Positions 8,301-16,838 of a stretch of DNA of 43,183 nucleotides are shown here, piece by piece. How positions within the stretch are numbered: position 1 is the stretch's first letter; each line of letters starts with the position of its first letter. A model generated the notes under the pieces. That model did not search any database, was not told where the DNA came from, and saw nothing but the letters and a program-made list of their open reading frames with translations. The translations under genes and the position numbers were made by a program. Origin of the DNA: Cytophagales bacterium Ga0077538 (GTDB lineage Bacteria > Bacteroidota > Bacteroidia > Cytophagales > Cyclobacteriaceae); assembly GCA_001464155.1 (NCBI GenBank), contig LNEN01000115.1, forward strand, positions 1 to 43,183, read 5' to 3'.

Positions 8301-8963
8301 GCCTGGAGGGACATCGCCCAGCAAGTGGCGCATGAAATCAAAAATCCACTCACTCCCATGAAACTTACCTTGCAACGCCTGACAAGGAATATTCAGGAGA
8401 GTGAAGTTAAACAAGAACAACTGGTCAACTCATTGAGCTCTATGCTTGAGCAAGTGGAAGTATTGAATTCAATTGCTTCATCCTTCAGTACCTTCGCCAA
8501 ATTGCCAACTGCGAAGATTGAGAGAATTGATTTGCGTACAATTCTATTCAGTGTGTGTGAAGTGTATGAACAATCACCAGTAAACATCATCACCTGCCCT
8601 CCAACCATGCCTGCTTTGGGAGATGCGTTAATCGTGAAAACCATTTTCTCGAATATTATTATTAATGCCATTCAGGCTAAACAGGAAGACAGGGAATTGG
8701 AGTTGAAAATTAAGGGTGAGCAGGTAAATGGGTATTGGCGAATTCTTTTTATTGACAATGGAAAAGGTATTGATGCAGAAAAAGCGGATAAGCTTTTTCT
8801 GCCACACTTCACCACCAAAGAGACAGGTTCAGGATTAGGGTTGGCGATTGCCAAAAGAGGCGTAGAGCAAATGTCTGGAAGTATTTCGTTTGAATCAGTT
8901 CTGCACAAGGGGAGCACATTTATCATTACGCTTCCTATTGCTGACCAGGATATTTCTTTATGA
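5397..8963 (+). CDS. Very large NtrY-like sensor histidine kinase
   Basis: 1188 residues, start TTG at 5397 (MKTRYLFF), chosen because it gives a complete first helix; the first ATG would cut into it. N-terminal anchor and extracytoplasmic stretch (1-190), a block of about eight hydrophobic helices (190-440), a large extracytoplasmic region (about 440-690), helices near 695-715 and 725-750, a second sensor loop (750-885), helix 890-912, HAMP linker, then the kinase. The H-box has the phospho-acceptor in VAHEIKNPLTP (His979), the N-box NAIQA near 1089, G-boxes DNGKGID (1120) and FTTKETGSGLGLAIAKR. The NPLTP context is typical of NtrY-type kinases. No response regulator is encoded next to it, so its partner is elsewhere. 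The stop overlaps the HAD gene (ATGA). Confidence 0.9.
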   Translation: MKTRYLFFATAVFFAVGVLLMVFYQQPLTPPVAAKEISIRLAEQLTKLDQEVERHSSSWMSCDEVHASYPIFIYKDKELFCWTDNKLMPPLNLVSDSASVQLLKTAQSNFLLYQKPLAKDVQLVALIMLTRKYPIQNDFLTSEWRRDLFPTNTITILEPLSNLGVPVNYKEQTLFRISFLLRGLSTNPSLSVWSFAFIMIGLVLLIISIDRTLRRQVSNELHTVSMCLVLLVLRLVMILGSYPRSFFTNPLFSPSEFASSWFNPSLGDLWLNVLMLLIIAIYIFRFANARLTQKKESKLSPFIVILCVILSFLLFGMAHYSITSSLDFPGTRLLSLSALLITWATAFLLIHVVLKFILYQGAKHTHRMLLAGALLFALVNYWEGQPFITTLLTTWCIILLIHYFDFLGSLTEIQYKTFNYLFIVLLGFVINCTATVYFLNQEKNRSNQLRFAESYLADRDTFGEFLLNDLSANIDKDVFIQTRFASPFLSKVPIQQKIRQVYLPSYFNKYDVRILLFNSQGTRIGEVGAQPFAEFISQVEQEANKTQFEGLYRIGKRKRNVAQQYVLVRPVQRNGFLNGYIVVELSLKKTIPDNVYPELLVDNRFRESLRPSNLSYATFVRGEVESQAGNFDYETKFDAKLLGNESLYKQGLEWNGFQHIAVEDVNQIVTVISTSTMSVKHILTNASFYLILGLMLVLFTIVGFGISNFLTGRQLYYSARIQLLINLSFFIPLVIISIVTLRMLSESSQEQLNATYLDRVSFLSEQLNAMKDLKDSVGSVQREESTLLELSRGSNSELFLYDKNGLLQYSSHNALFDNQLMAPLANALALPKMRAGEQGFIIPEQIGGLSFFVAFAKLPDLSGYLAIPYYQSASTVQRLQVEALADILVIFVLVFLILLVFSFFVARWLTFPLEMISSSMQRTSLQQPNEPLRWNSNDEIGLMVQSYNEMLQKLKESMVVVERMQREQAWRDIAQQVAHEIKNPLTPMKLTLQRLTRNIQESEVKQEQLVNSLSSMLEQVEVLNSIASSFSTFAKLPTAKIERIDLRTILFSVCEVYEQSPVNIITCPPTMPALGDALIVKTIFSNIIINAIQAKQEDRELELKIKGEQVNGYWRILFIDNGKGIDAEKADKLFLPHFTTKETGSGLGLAIAKRGVEQMSGSISFESVLHKGSTFIITLPIADQDISL

Positions 8964-9595
8964 AAGGTTTACCAAACAACGTCAATACGTTAATATTTGA
9001 TTTAGGAGGTGTAGTAATCAACCTGTCCTATCAAAAAACGTACGAGGCCTTTAGCCAGCTATCGGGAAAGTCTGTTGAGGAGATTGCTCAGCTGGCGCAA
9101 CAACTGGAAGAGTTTAAGCACTATGAAACAGGTAAGCTAAGCGATGCTACTTTTCGGGATTTTATCCGGAGCCGTATGGGGATTAAGGCCAGTGATGCGG
9201 ATATAGATGCGGCATGGAATGCTATGTTGCTGGATATTCCATCCTCGCGTTTGAGAACTTTATTGAAATTAAGAGAGTCGTACCAACTTTTTCTGCTTAG
9301 CAATACAAATTCGATTCACTTACTAAACTTTAATGATCGTGTGAAGAAGGTAAGCGGTCAACCCAACCTCGCTTATTGCTTTGACAAAGCATACTACTCG
9401 CATGAGATAGGAATGCGAAAACCTGATGTAGAGATTTACCAGCATGTAGTGAAGGAAAATGCACTGGTGCCAGCACGCACACTTTTTTTTGACGACTTAG
9501 TTCCTAATCTTGCAGGGGCTTCACAAGCCGGACTGCAAACTTACCATGTAACCAATGCCGATGAACTTTTTGAGAAGCTGGATTCAATCGAATAG
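8960..9595 (+). CDS. HAD-superfamily phosphatase (subfamily IA)
   Basis: 211 residues, soluble. HAD motifs in order: I, FDLGGVV with nucleophile Asp14 (the second Asp of DxD is Gly, as in the FDLGGV subgroup of YihX-like phosphatases); II, LLSNTN near residue 115; III, Lys in GMRKPDVEIY; IV, FFDDLVPN. An alpha-helical cap lies between I and II. Such enzymes hydrolyse sugar phosphates or similar small phosphoesters; the substrate cannot be told from sequence. The ATG overlaps the kinase stop by four bases and the 3' end overlaps the site-2 protease by about 40 bp, so these three genes are probably translated from one message. Confidence 0.88.
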   Translation: MKGLPNNVNTLIFDLGGVVINLSYQKTYEAFSQLSGKSVEEIAQLAQQLEEFKHYETGKLSDATFRDFIRSRMGIKASDADIDAAWNAMLLDIPSSRLRTLLKLRESYQLFLLSNTNSIHLLNFNDRVKKVSGQPNLAYCFDKAYYSHEIGMRKPDVEIYQHVVKENALVPARTLFFDDLVPNLAGASQAGLQTYHVTNADELFEKLDSIE

Positions 9596-10694
9596 AGAAG
9601 AACTTCGTGTTTTCGGACAGGTAATGCTTTTTGCTGCCACCTTTGTTAGCACCACCTTAGCAGGTGCCGAGTGGACTTTTGGCAAATCAGTTTTCATGCC
9701 TGACTTTGGTTGGCCTGAGTTTGCCTTGGGTTTACCATTTTCACTTTCGTTTATTGGCATACTCACGGTTCATGAATTTGGCCATTACTTCATGGCGAGG
9801 TATCATGGCATTAAGTCTTCCTTACCTTATTATATCCCTCTGCCGCCCTTTCCATTATCTATCGGTACAATGGGTGCTATTATACGGTTGAGACAGCGTG
9901 TGCCCTCTAATATTCAGAACTTTGATATTGGTATTGCAGGCCCTCTTGCAGGATTTGTATTAGCCATCGGTATACTCTTTTATGGCTTCACCCATTTGCC
10001 CGAGCCATCCTACATTTATCAGATTCATCCTGAGTACGAAACCTACGGTGAGAACTTTGCTGAACAAGCATACCTTCCCAAGGAAGGCGTTATCGATATC
10101 GTAGTAGGTAAAAATCTTTTATTTATGTTCTTCGAGAAGTTTGTGGCAGACCCTGAGCGGATGCCTAATCCTCATGAACTCATGCATTACCCCTTGTTGT
10201 TCGCTGGTTTTCTTGCGCTGGTCTTTACAAGCTTAAACTTATTACCTATAGGACAACTGGATGGTGGCCATGTGCTGTATGGTTTGTTAGGGTACAAGCG
10301 CCACAAACAAATAGCCTCTTTCATTTTTATTGCTTTTCTCTTTTATGCAGGTTTTGGTTTGCTAAGGCCGTCTGATCCTATAGAGGATTTAGTGATTTAC
10401 ATTCCGATGTACATCTTCTTCTTGTATATCTGTTTTCAAGGGCTAAAGCTGGAAAGGCGCGATGCCATCATGTATGCCTTTATTGTATTTGCCGTACAGT
10501 TTGCGCTGGCATGGATTTTTCCTGCAGTGAAAGGCTATTCAGGATGGTTGTTGTTTGCTTTTATGTTGGGAAGGTTTCTTGGGATAGATCATCCTCCTTG
10601 TTTGATAGAAGTACCTCTAGACCCTGCGCGAAGATGGTTGGGTTGGTTAGCGTTGGTGATCTTTATAATAAGCTTTACCCCAGCTCCCCTGTAA
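9555..10694 (+). CDS. Site-2 protease family membrane metalloprotease
   Basis: 379 residues, polytopic. The zinc motif is HEFGH (His73, Glu74, His77) in a membrane helix, and the third ligand lies in the C-terminal LPIGQLDGGH motif (Asp236). The segment GIAGPLAGF is also typical. The family cleaves membrane-spanning substrates such as anti-sigma factors or signal peptides; nothing here names the substrate, and no anti-sigma gene is adjacent. About eight helices fit the variant without a PDZ domain. ATG at 9555 (or 9561) overlaps the HAD gene; a later start would remove the hydrophilic N-terminus, so the early one is kept. The stop faces the convergent T9SS gene after a 2-bp gap with no visible terminator. 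Confidence 0.9.
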   Translation: MPMNFLRSWIQSNREELRVFGQVMLFAATFVSTTLAGAEWTFGKSVFMPDFGWPEFALGLPFSLSFIGILTVHEFGHYFMARYHGIKSSLPYYIPLPPFPLSIGTMGAIIRLRQRVPSNIQNFDIGIAGPLAGFVLAIGILFYGFTHLPEPSYIYQIHPEYETYGENFAEQAYLPKEGVIDIVVGKNLLFMFFEKFVADPERMPNPHELMHYPLLFAGFLALVFTSLNLLPIGQLDGGHVLYGLLGYKRHKQIASFIFIAFLFYAGFGLLRPSDPIEDLVIYIPMYIFFLYICFQGLKLERRDAIMYAFIVFAVQFALAWIFPAVKGYSGWLLFAFMLGRFLGIDHPPCLIEVPLDPARRWLGWLALVIFIISFTPAPL

Positions 10695-10696
10695 GA

Positions 10697-12601
10697 TTAC
10701 TGAATAATTATTTTCCGAGTAATCACCTTGTCTCCAACGAGTAGTTGAAGTACTACCAAACCCTGATGCCTGTTTAGAAGCAGTACATAGGTGTGATCAT
10801 TGTATTGCTCTTGGGAAAAAGCAAGCGCTTGGCCACTCACAGTTTGAATGTTAAGGATAGTGGATGGTTGATTAATCGTAAAATGATTCTCAACGGGATT
10901 GGGAAAAATACTGACTTCTACTTCAGGAGCCTGTATACCTGTTGTTATTTCACCAGTGCCAAAGATCGGGCGCATCATAACGGCTCCATAGACATTGGAA
11001 GGAGGCAGCCACACACCATTACTATTAGAGAAAAGTTTGTCGGCATGATCGGCTGACCGATCTAGTCCGATAGTGATGGTTCCGTTGGCCGGTTGTTCCC
11101 AACCTATATAGAAGACACTGGGAACATAGACTGCGCTTTGCAGCGTAATGTTTTGAAAGATATTTACCCCGGGTCGTTGTACAGGAACGACTTCGTCTAA
11201 CAGTAAATTTCCTGGCTGGCCATTGTTGTCGTCATACACTTGAAAGTTCATGATGTTGCTAAGGTTACCAGAAAGTGTGGGAAAGTAAACAGACACTCCC
11301 GTGAGTGTATCCGATTCGCTTGTTAGTTGTGTGAAGCGATACGCTGCACGATTACCTGCTTGCGCAAGCCCGACCGAATACTCAGCCTCACCATCATCGT
11401 ATGCATAGAAATCGCTGATGGTATAAGTAGTCTTAGTAGAATCATTTCTAGTAAATTGAATGGGTGCATAAACAAAATCATCATAATCGGCATTGGTTGG
11501 TTTTGGCACCGAGTAGATAGATAAATTATCGTTAGAGGTTAGGGCCAAAGTGATGCTAATCTGTGTAGAATCGGCAGAGGGATCAAAGACAAGAGGATCA
11601 TTAAAATCGGGAAGCACTTTTAAGGTTTCCTCACGTTTCCCGAAAGGAAGAATAAATAAGCCAACAGCCTTGTCGAGGGAGTCTTCGTGTACTGCGCCAA
11701 CACCCGATTTGAAATTGATGGCTTTCAGATAGCTGTATTCATTCAGCGGAGTTTGTTCATTTTTTTGTGTGGCGTATACATAACGAGGGGCTGCAGAGAT
11801 TCGATTGTTAACAAAGTGATCCTTAGGCACAGCATGGTAATCGCCAAATAAAGATGTCAGTGGAGAGGAAATGCTTCGATCCGGAAACGAGAAATCAGAC
11901 GCAAAGCGGTGTTCATTTAAATAAACATAATCAATAATCCATGTGTCGAAAGGTCCTGATCTGCGACCATACCGTGAGATCCGAAATTGAAACTCATTAT
12001 GATAGAATTCTTCTCCTTCTACTTTCTGAATAAAATCAAGAAAGATGGAAGGATCGGGTACAACAGGAACCTTCAGAAGAGCAATGGGCACCCAGGCATT
12101 CTCAGCATTTTTAAAATCTACTTGCAAGTAGTCGGCAGGATCAGGGGCTTCTCCATCGCGATTCTCGATGGCTACATCTGCCAGGCGTATAGGCCTGGAA
12201 ACGAGTGTGTCAGTAAAGCCATTCGAAGTCAGATCTGTTGTGTAAGGATTGCCCTCTCCATTTAATCCATCAAACACGGCCACTCCAACACTGGGAGGTT
12301 GAATAGCTGCTCCATCAACGATGTCTACACTTTGCGTATCACTCCAGAGCGTATCGGCTGGCGTTCCTGCAAAGGAAAAATCATCCCAAAAGGGAAGATG
12401 CATGGTCGTTGCTTCTTGTTGTCGTATGGTTGCCTTTTGTTCCTTAGCCTGCTTGGTCGTTGGGTAAATCTTGAATTGAGCTTGTGAGGTGGATGCTGTG
12501 AATAGGATAAAGAAGATAATGCTGAATTGACAATTGACAATTGATGCATGACAATTGGAATTGTAAACCGCCACTAAGTTGCTATACGTTAAAATTCGCA
12601 C
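10697..12601 (-). CDS. Secreted protein with T9SS type A sorting domain
   Basis: 634 residues. The signal sequence IIFFILFTASTSQA is followed by an extracellular region rich in Asp, Asn, Ser and Thr with no enzyme motif I recognise; a jelly-roll or adhesin-like fold is likely. The last 75 residues match the T9SS C-terminal domain: SIFPNPVENHFTI, a central TVSGQ strand and the final basic RKIIIQ. The protein should therefore be exported through the outer membrane and anchored or released. The start is uncertain: from ATG 12601 the first 25 residues are encoded partly by tandem copies of CAATTGT-type DNA (12524-12563), which look like an intergenic repeat; related proteins would be expected to begin close to the hydrophobic stretch. 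Probable gene of the ddl-PASTA group. Confidence 0.82.
   Translation of the reverse strand: MRILTYSNLVAVYNSNCHASIVNCQFSIIFFILFTASTSQAQFKIYPTTKQAKEQKATIRQQEATTMHLPFWDDFSFAGTPADTLWSDTQSVDIVDGAAIQPPSVGVAVFDGLNGEGNPYTTDLTSNGFTDTLVSRPIRLADVAIENRDGEAPDPADYLQVDFKNAENAWVPIALLKVPVVPDPSIFLDFIQKVEGEEFYHNEFQFRISRYGRRSGPFDTWIIDYVYLNEHRFASDFSFPDRSISSPLTSLFGDYHAVPKDHFVNNRISAAPRYVYATQKNEQTPLNEYSYLKAINFKSGVGAVHEDSLDKAVGLFILPFGKREETLKVLPDFNDPLVFDPSADSTQISITLALTSNDNLSIYSVPKPTNADYDDFVYAPIQFTRNDSTKTTYTISDFYAYDDGEAEYSVGLAQAGNRAAYRFTQLTSESDTLTGVSVYFPTLSGNLSNIMNFQVYDDNNGQPGNLLLDEVVPVQRPGVNIFQNITLQSAVYVPSVFYIGWEQPANGTITIGLDRSADHADKLFSNSNGVWLPPSNVYGAVMMRPIFGTGEITTGIQAPEVEVSIFPNPVENHFTINQPSTILNIQTVSGQALAFSQEQYNDHTYVLLLNRHQGLVVLQLLVGDKVITRKIIIQ
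12524..12563. repeat. Short tandem/inverted repeat of AATTGACA units
   Basis: Three tandem units of about seven bases (ATTGACA) followed by a partly inverted copy (GACAATTGGAATTGT). Because AATTG/CAATT is self-complementary, the tract can fold on either strand. It lies where the T9SS gene's N-terminal codons should be, which makes that start codon doubtful. Confidence 0.6.
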
Positions 12602-12609
12602 GAATCGGT

Positions 12610-13428
12610 TTAGTTATCAATTTCTTCTTCTGCCCCACCTTCTTCCTCTGATAAAGGGGTACCTTCTTTGCCAATCCACACTTCTACGGCATCTCCGGCT
12701 CGTAATTTTGTACTTGGCTCAGGAAGCTGCTTCAAGATAACGATGGGACTTTGGTTGGTAGTATCTCCTACAACATTGATCTCACCCAGTTGCAGGTTGG
12801 AACCAAAAATAATGACTTCCGCATCCTCTAGTGAAAAGCCTACAATATCGGGTGCATTGATTTCTGTTTTGCCGCCATCTTCTACATATAAATCAATAAC
12901 TGCACCCTTAGGCAAACGAATACCCGCCTCCACTTTCTTGCCTCCCACACGCATTTCTTTTACAACTGATAAAAAGGGACCTGATACGTACGTAATGTGA
13001 CCCAGTTTTAATTCATATCCTCTTAATACAGCCTCTGCGTTGATCAAAGATCCGTCTACCAGATTCGGTAGGGGAACCGTAGGAGGGGTAATCCGATTGA
13101 CCGAGATGAAAATTTTACGATTCTCTTTTACCTTCGTTCCTGCTGCCGGATACTGTTTTAAAATAGTAAGCGGAGCAAATTGAGACGAGTACGATGAATC
13201 GTTTACTTCATAACGCAGGTTTCGCTAAATTAAGAAATCTTCCAACTCCGATATATTCATGCCCTCCACATTCGGCACGGTTATCGTCTCCCCATGATTG
13301 GTTGAAGAGGGGAGGTAGACATAGAAATAGGTGATGCCAATTGTAAAAAAAATTGCCAAGGCGACTAGCATACTGAGCAGCAGGCCACCGAGTGAATTGG
13401 ATTTGTACGTTGCAAAAGGATTCTTCAT
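12610..13428 (-). pseudogene. PASTA-domain membrane protein interrupted by an in-frame amber codon
   Basis: Reading from ATG 13428 gives a cytoplasmic stub, one membrane helix (about residues 17-38) and the start of a first PASTA domain (TVPNVEGMNISELEDFLI). Codon 68 is then TAG (13225-13227). The same frame continues without a shift (RNLRYEVNDSSYSSQFAP) through three PASTA domains to a normal stop at 12610, and 819 bp is exactly 273 codons. So a single nonsense base change breaks an otherwise intact gene of 272 residues. PASTA domains bind peptidoglycan or muropeptides; the gene sits 19 bp after ddl, as in other Bacteroidota. Could be a real recent null, a sequencing error, or suppressed in vivo. 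An isolated TTG-start fragment from 13047 would lack the membrane anchor. Confidence 0.85.
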
Positions 13429-13447
13429 GGGGTAGGATTCCTGCAGG

Positions 13448-14530
13448 TTAATACTTAAGCGAAGAAGTAAAACTTCGCTCTATTCGTTTACTCTTCTCAT
13501 AGCGTTCTACCGCTATGTCAATCAATTTACTAATGAGTTCACTAAAGCCAATGCCGCGTTCTTTCCACATAACCGGATACATGCTGGAGTTAGTAAAACC
13601 GGGAATGGTATTGATCTCGTTCACATACACTTTTGTTCCGGAGAGAAATAGATCCACCCGTGCAAAGTCCTCACAGCGTAATGCCTGAAAAGCTTTAACA
13701 GAAAGTGTTCGAATTTTCTCAACGCTTGCTTTGGTAAGGGAAGCGGGTACATCAATGCGCACAGCCGTAGGGTCTACATACTTGGCATCGAAGGTGTAGA
13801 ATTCATATTTTTTGCTGATGACGATTTCACCTGGCAAAGAGGCCTGCGGAGGATTGTTGCCTAAGATGGCACATTCCACTTCTCTTGCCTTAATAAATTC
13901 TTCAATGATTAACTCATCATCGTATTTGAAGGCTTCTTCAATGGCCTTGGTGAAGTCTGCTTGCTTCTTTACTTTGGTTACACCCACCGAAGATCCGAGA
14001 TTGGCTGCCTTCACCATAAAGGGCATACCCAATTTCTTTTTGACCTCAGCAAATTTTATTTTCTCACGTTCGGTATAATGGAAAGCCATGTATTTGGCTA
14101 CCGGAAGTTTAGCTGCTTCGAGTACGCGCTTGGCAACTACCTTGTTCATGGATAGGGAAGAACCTAAAACGCCCGTACCAACCATGGGTATGTCCAGTGC
14201 TTTCAGCATTCCTTGTATGCTTCCATCTTCTCCATCGGTGCCGTGCAAGACGGGAAAAATAACATCGGCTTGGAAGCGCTCTTCGGTACTGAGCAGAATA
14301 AATCCGCGATGTTGGGTATCCAGGATTACGCCTAGAGGCTTCCCCTGTTCGATGTCTTTACTTACCCCTTTTGTCAGAAACCACTGACCCTTTTTACTAA
14401 TGCCAATGGGAATGGATTCAAAAAGGTTTTTGTCAATGAATTCAAAAATGTTTTTGGCGGAGTTGACTGAGACTTCATGTTCCACTGAACGGCCTCCGTA
14501 TAAAATGACAATATTCTTCTTAGTCGACAT
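13448..14530 (-). CDS. ddl: D-alanine--D-alanine ligase
   Basis: ATP-grasp enzyme making the D-Ala-D-Ala dipeptide for peptidoglycan. Start taken at ATG 14530 (MSTKKNIVILYGGRS), giving 360 residues; the longer frame from 14557 adds nine residues that do not look like the family. Motifs in order: GGRSVEHEVS, HGTDGEDGSIQGML, KAANLGSSVGV (glycine-rich ATP loop), EEFIKAREVECA, DLFL and the metal-binding NEINTIPGFT near residue 315. Complete and apparently functional. The upstream gene is the M43 protease, whose stop is 28 bp before the start, and the PASTA gene follows in the same direction, linking two cell-wall functions. Confidence 0.96.
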   Translation of the reverse strand: MSTKKNIVILYGGRSVEHEVSVNSAKNIFEFIDKNLFESIPIGISKKGQWFLTKGVSKDIEQGKPLGVILDTQHRGFILLSTEERFQADVIFPVLHGTDGEDGSIQGMLKALDIPMVGTGVLGSSLSMNKVVAKRVLEAAKLPVAKYMAFHYTEREKIKFAEVKKKLGMPFMVKAANLGSSVGVTKVKKQADFTKAIEEAFKYDDELIIEEFIKAREVECAILGNNPPQASLPGEIVISKKYEFYTFDAKYVDPTAVRIDVPASLTKASVEKIRTLSVKAFQALRCEDFARVDLFLSGTKVYVNEINTIPGFTNSSMYPVMWKERGIGFSELISKLIDIAVERYEKSKRIERSFTSSLKY

Positions 14531-14558
14531 ATAAAATGAATGGGCTAAGATAAGCAAA

Positions 14559-16700
14559 TCATGGCGCCTGTATGAATACTTTTTGGCTATAATAGCGGTT
14601 ATCCACTTTCATGTGTACGATGTAGATGCCTGTCTGCAGAGCTTGAAGTTCCAATGATTTTGTTTGGTTGAGGGTGTTTGGTTCAACGCCATAGATGACG
14701 GTTCTTCCCATCATGTCGAAAATGCTTACGATTACCGTTTGTTTGTCTTCCACATTAAAGGTCAGCTTTATTCCTCCTTCTGTTTTAGGGTAGATGGCAA
14801 CAATCTCTTCTATTGGTAGCTTGGGAGAAGCTTCGCCTACATACAATTCTAAATTATCGAGAAAAAGCGGATTGCCTAAGTAGGAAGAGGCCACAAAGGC
14901 AAGTCGCACGTTTTCAAATCCAAGGAGGGCTTCTAAGCTAACCACCCTTGTGTCCCAGTCGTCCGCGTTTGCTGGGTTTGTATTGGTAGTAGTTTCAAAT
15001 AAACTGAAGCCAGGCAGGTCCAGGTAGGTGGATCCACAATCTGTGGTGTATTTCAATTGAAGTGTGACAGGCTGAGAAGCGTTGTTGTGATAGGACCATT
15101 CAAAGCGAAGATGACTCTCATCCAAATAAGAAAAATCCAATACGGGGCCAACTAACCAGCTGGTTTCGGTTTGCTGTGTGTCTTCAGCCTTGAATGCTAA
15201 GGACTGGTCATAGAAGGTAGAGGTTGTCTGCCAAGCCGATTCAGTATCTGGACTAACGATAGTCCATTGATTTGCAAAGGAAGTTTCAAATCGTTCACGG
15301 ATAGGCATTTCATTTTCAAAATCATTGATAACAATACGCTTGCTGAGTTGATTGTCGCTTGAATTATCGTCAGGCGTTCCGTTTGGTAAACTCAAGGTGA
15401 TGCTCAGCAACTGCTCCCCCTGATTGAGAGTAACAGGAAGGCTTAATTCACCATATTCGAAGGGAGCAATGGGGGTGAGGACATGTTCACTTGTTATGCT
15501 GGTTCCATTATCAATGGAGTATGAAACTTTTAGATAAGTAAGATCATTACTGCCCAGGTTTTGAAAGCGGATACGAAGCGTAGTGTTAGTAGCACAGCTA
15601 ACGGGATTTGGTGAAAGAATGCTGCGCAAGGCTACATTGTGAACGCCCCCTGAGGGAGAGACCAACCCAATAGAATTAAGGAGGCTGACTCTTCGGATGC
15701 TATTCTCCAATACTACCTGCATTCGCGCAACTTGTCCTTGCGTAAAAATATTCATGCAAGGGTCATCGGTGTAGTCCATGAAGTTTTGAAACATCTTTGT
15801 AGTGGTGCAGGAAGTTTGCGGATGACTTGGGCAACCATTAGTTTCATCGTTTTGCTTGGGGGTGTCAGCTACATAATCGGTGGTAGAAGTACAGGAGTTA
15901 GTGTCTCCCCAGATATGCCGGAGGCCAAAGAAATGACCTGCTTCGTGGGTCAATGTTCTTCCCTTATTGAATCCTGCCAGCAGGTTGAAATTGCCATCGT
16001 CAATGCTGCCAAAAGCATCGTAGGATATAACCACTCCATCGGTTGTAGCTATTTCATTTTGAAATTCTTCTAATCCTTCCAGATTGGAAACGGGGAACTG
16101 AGCATAGCCTAGCAAATTGCTCAGGTTGCATACCCAAATATTGAAGTAGTTTTCCGAGGGCCAATAACTTTGTGCTTTCAGTGTTGCATCATCGGCCATT
16201 ACATACGATGTTTTACCACCACGCTTTCTAACAATTCCTGAAGTAGGCGCTCCGGTTGGATCTTGTCTGGCCAATACAAATTGTATATCCAGACTACCAG
16301 CCACCGGTTGAAAGAGGCTAGGCGTTTGATTGGCATCGGCATTCAACCTTTTAAAATCTTCGTTAAGAACATTGATTTGAGAAAGGATTTGTTCATCAGA
16401 TATATTGGTGCCAATACCTATAGGTTCTCCATTATGAATGACGTGAATCACAACAGGAATGGCATAGGGTCCCACCTGTGTTTGTTTGAGTCCATTCATT
16501 TGGAGTTGCGCTTGCTTGCGCACCTGCATCCATTTCTCAAAAGCTTCTGGTTGAGGAACTTTATTGAATTTCTGATAAAGCATTTCTGTATGCTCTACAG
16601 TCGCACAGCGAACCTGACTATAAGAAGCCGTTATAGGTAAGAGGCAAACGCACACGAGGAGTACGGTTGAGAGTAGCCTTAACCTATGGGGAAACTTCAT
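14559..16700 (-). CDS. Secreted M43-family (pappalysin-like) zinc metalloprotease with T9SS tail
   Basis: 713 residues. Signal peptide (about 1-29), propeptide region, then a metzincin catalytic domain with HEAGHFFGLRH (His252, Glu253, His256, His262) and the Met-turn in NFMDYTDD near residue 310. The CTSTTDYVADTP and NGCPSHP segments with paired cysteines are typical of M43 cytophagalysins. After it come beta-rich domains: a CARDB-like region (about 360-465) and a jelly-roll/MAM-like region (about 475-625). The end (IYPKTEGGIKLTF ... KVFIQ) is a T9SS sorting domain. Expected to be exported to the cell surface or medium to degrade protein. A consensus -7 box at 16729-16736 provides its own promoter. 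Confidence 0.93.
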   Translation of the reverse strand: MKFPHRLRLLSTVLLVCVCLLPITASYSQVRCATVEHTEMLYQKFNKVPQPEAFEKWMQVRKQAQLQMNGLKQTQVGPYAIPVVIHVIHNGEPIGIGTNISDEQILSQINVLNEDFKRLNADANQTPSLFQPVAGSLDIQFVLARQDPTGAPTSGIVRKRGGKTSYVMADDATLKAQSYWPSENYFNIWVCNLSNLLGYAQFPVSNLEGLEEFQNEIATTDGVVISYDAFGSIDDGNFNLLAGFNKGRTLTHEAGHFFGLRHIWGDTNSCTSTTDYVADTPKQNDETNGCPSHPQTSCTTTKMFQNFMDYTDDPCMNIFTQGQVARMQVVLENSIRRVSLLNSIGLVSPSGGVHNVALRSILSPNPVSCATNTTLRIRFQNLGSNDLTYLKVSYSIDNGTSITSEHVLTPIAPFEYGELSLPVTLNQGEQLLSITLSLPNGTPDDNSSDNQLSKRIVINDFENEMPIRERFETSFANQWTIVSPDTESAWQTTSTFYDQSLAFKAEDTQQTETSWLVGPVLDFSYLDESHLRFEWSYHNNASQPVTLQLKYTTDCGSTYLDLPGFSLFETTTNTNPANADDWDTRVVSLEALLGFENVRLAFVASSYLGNPLFLDNLELYVGEASPKLPIEEIVAIYPKTEGGIKLTFNVEDKQTVIVSIFDMMGRTVIYGVEPNTLNQTKSLELQALQTGIYIVHMKVDNRYYSQKVFIQAP

Positions 16701-16728
16701 CTGTAATATGCTATGGAGTTGAATAGAT

Positions 16729-16736
16729 CAAAGATA
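16729..16736 (-). promoter_or_regulatory. Bacteroidota -7 box (TATCTTTG) for the M43 protease gene
   Basis: Exact match to TAnnTTTG on the minus strand, 28 bp before the ATG at 16700, giving a short leader of about 20 bases. No good -33 TTTG is seen at the expected distance. Confidence 0.65.
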
Positions 16737-16838
16737 GAAAGGGTAACCGAAAAGTTTGGCTAATTAAACAGATGATATCCGCTTGGGTAGGATCCACAGC
16801 GGAACCCAATCACTAGCGTTGGTAGACAGGAATTAGTA

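Noticed and set aside
10697-12601. Catalytic domain in the T9SS protein
   Set aside because: No enzyme motif is visible between the signal sequence and the sorting domain.
12610-13428. Frameshift in the PASTA gene
   Set aside because: Both halves are in the same frame; the break is a single TAG codon, not an indel.
14541-14558. Separate promoter for ddl (TATCTTAG on the minus strand near 14545-14552)
   Set aside because: One mismatch in the conserved TTTG and no -33 element; co-transcription from the upstream gene is equally likely.
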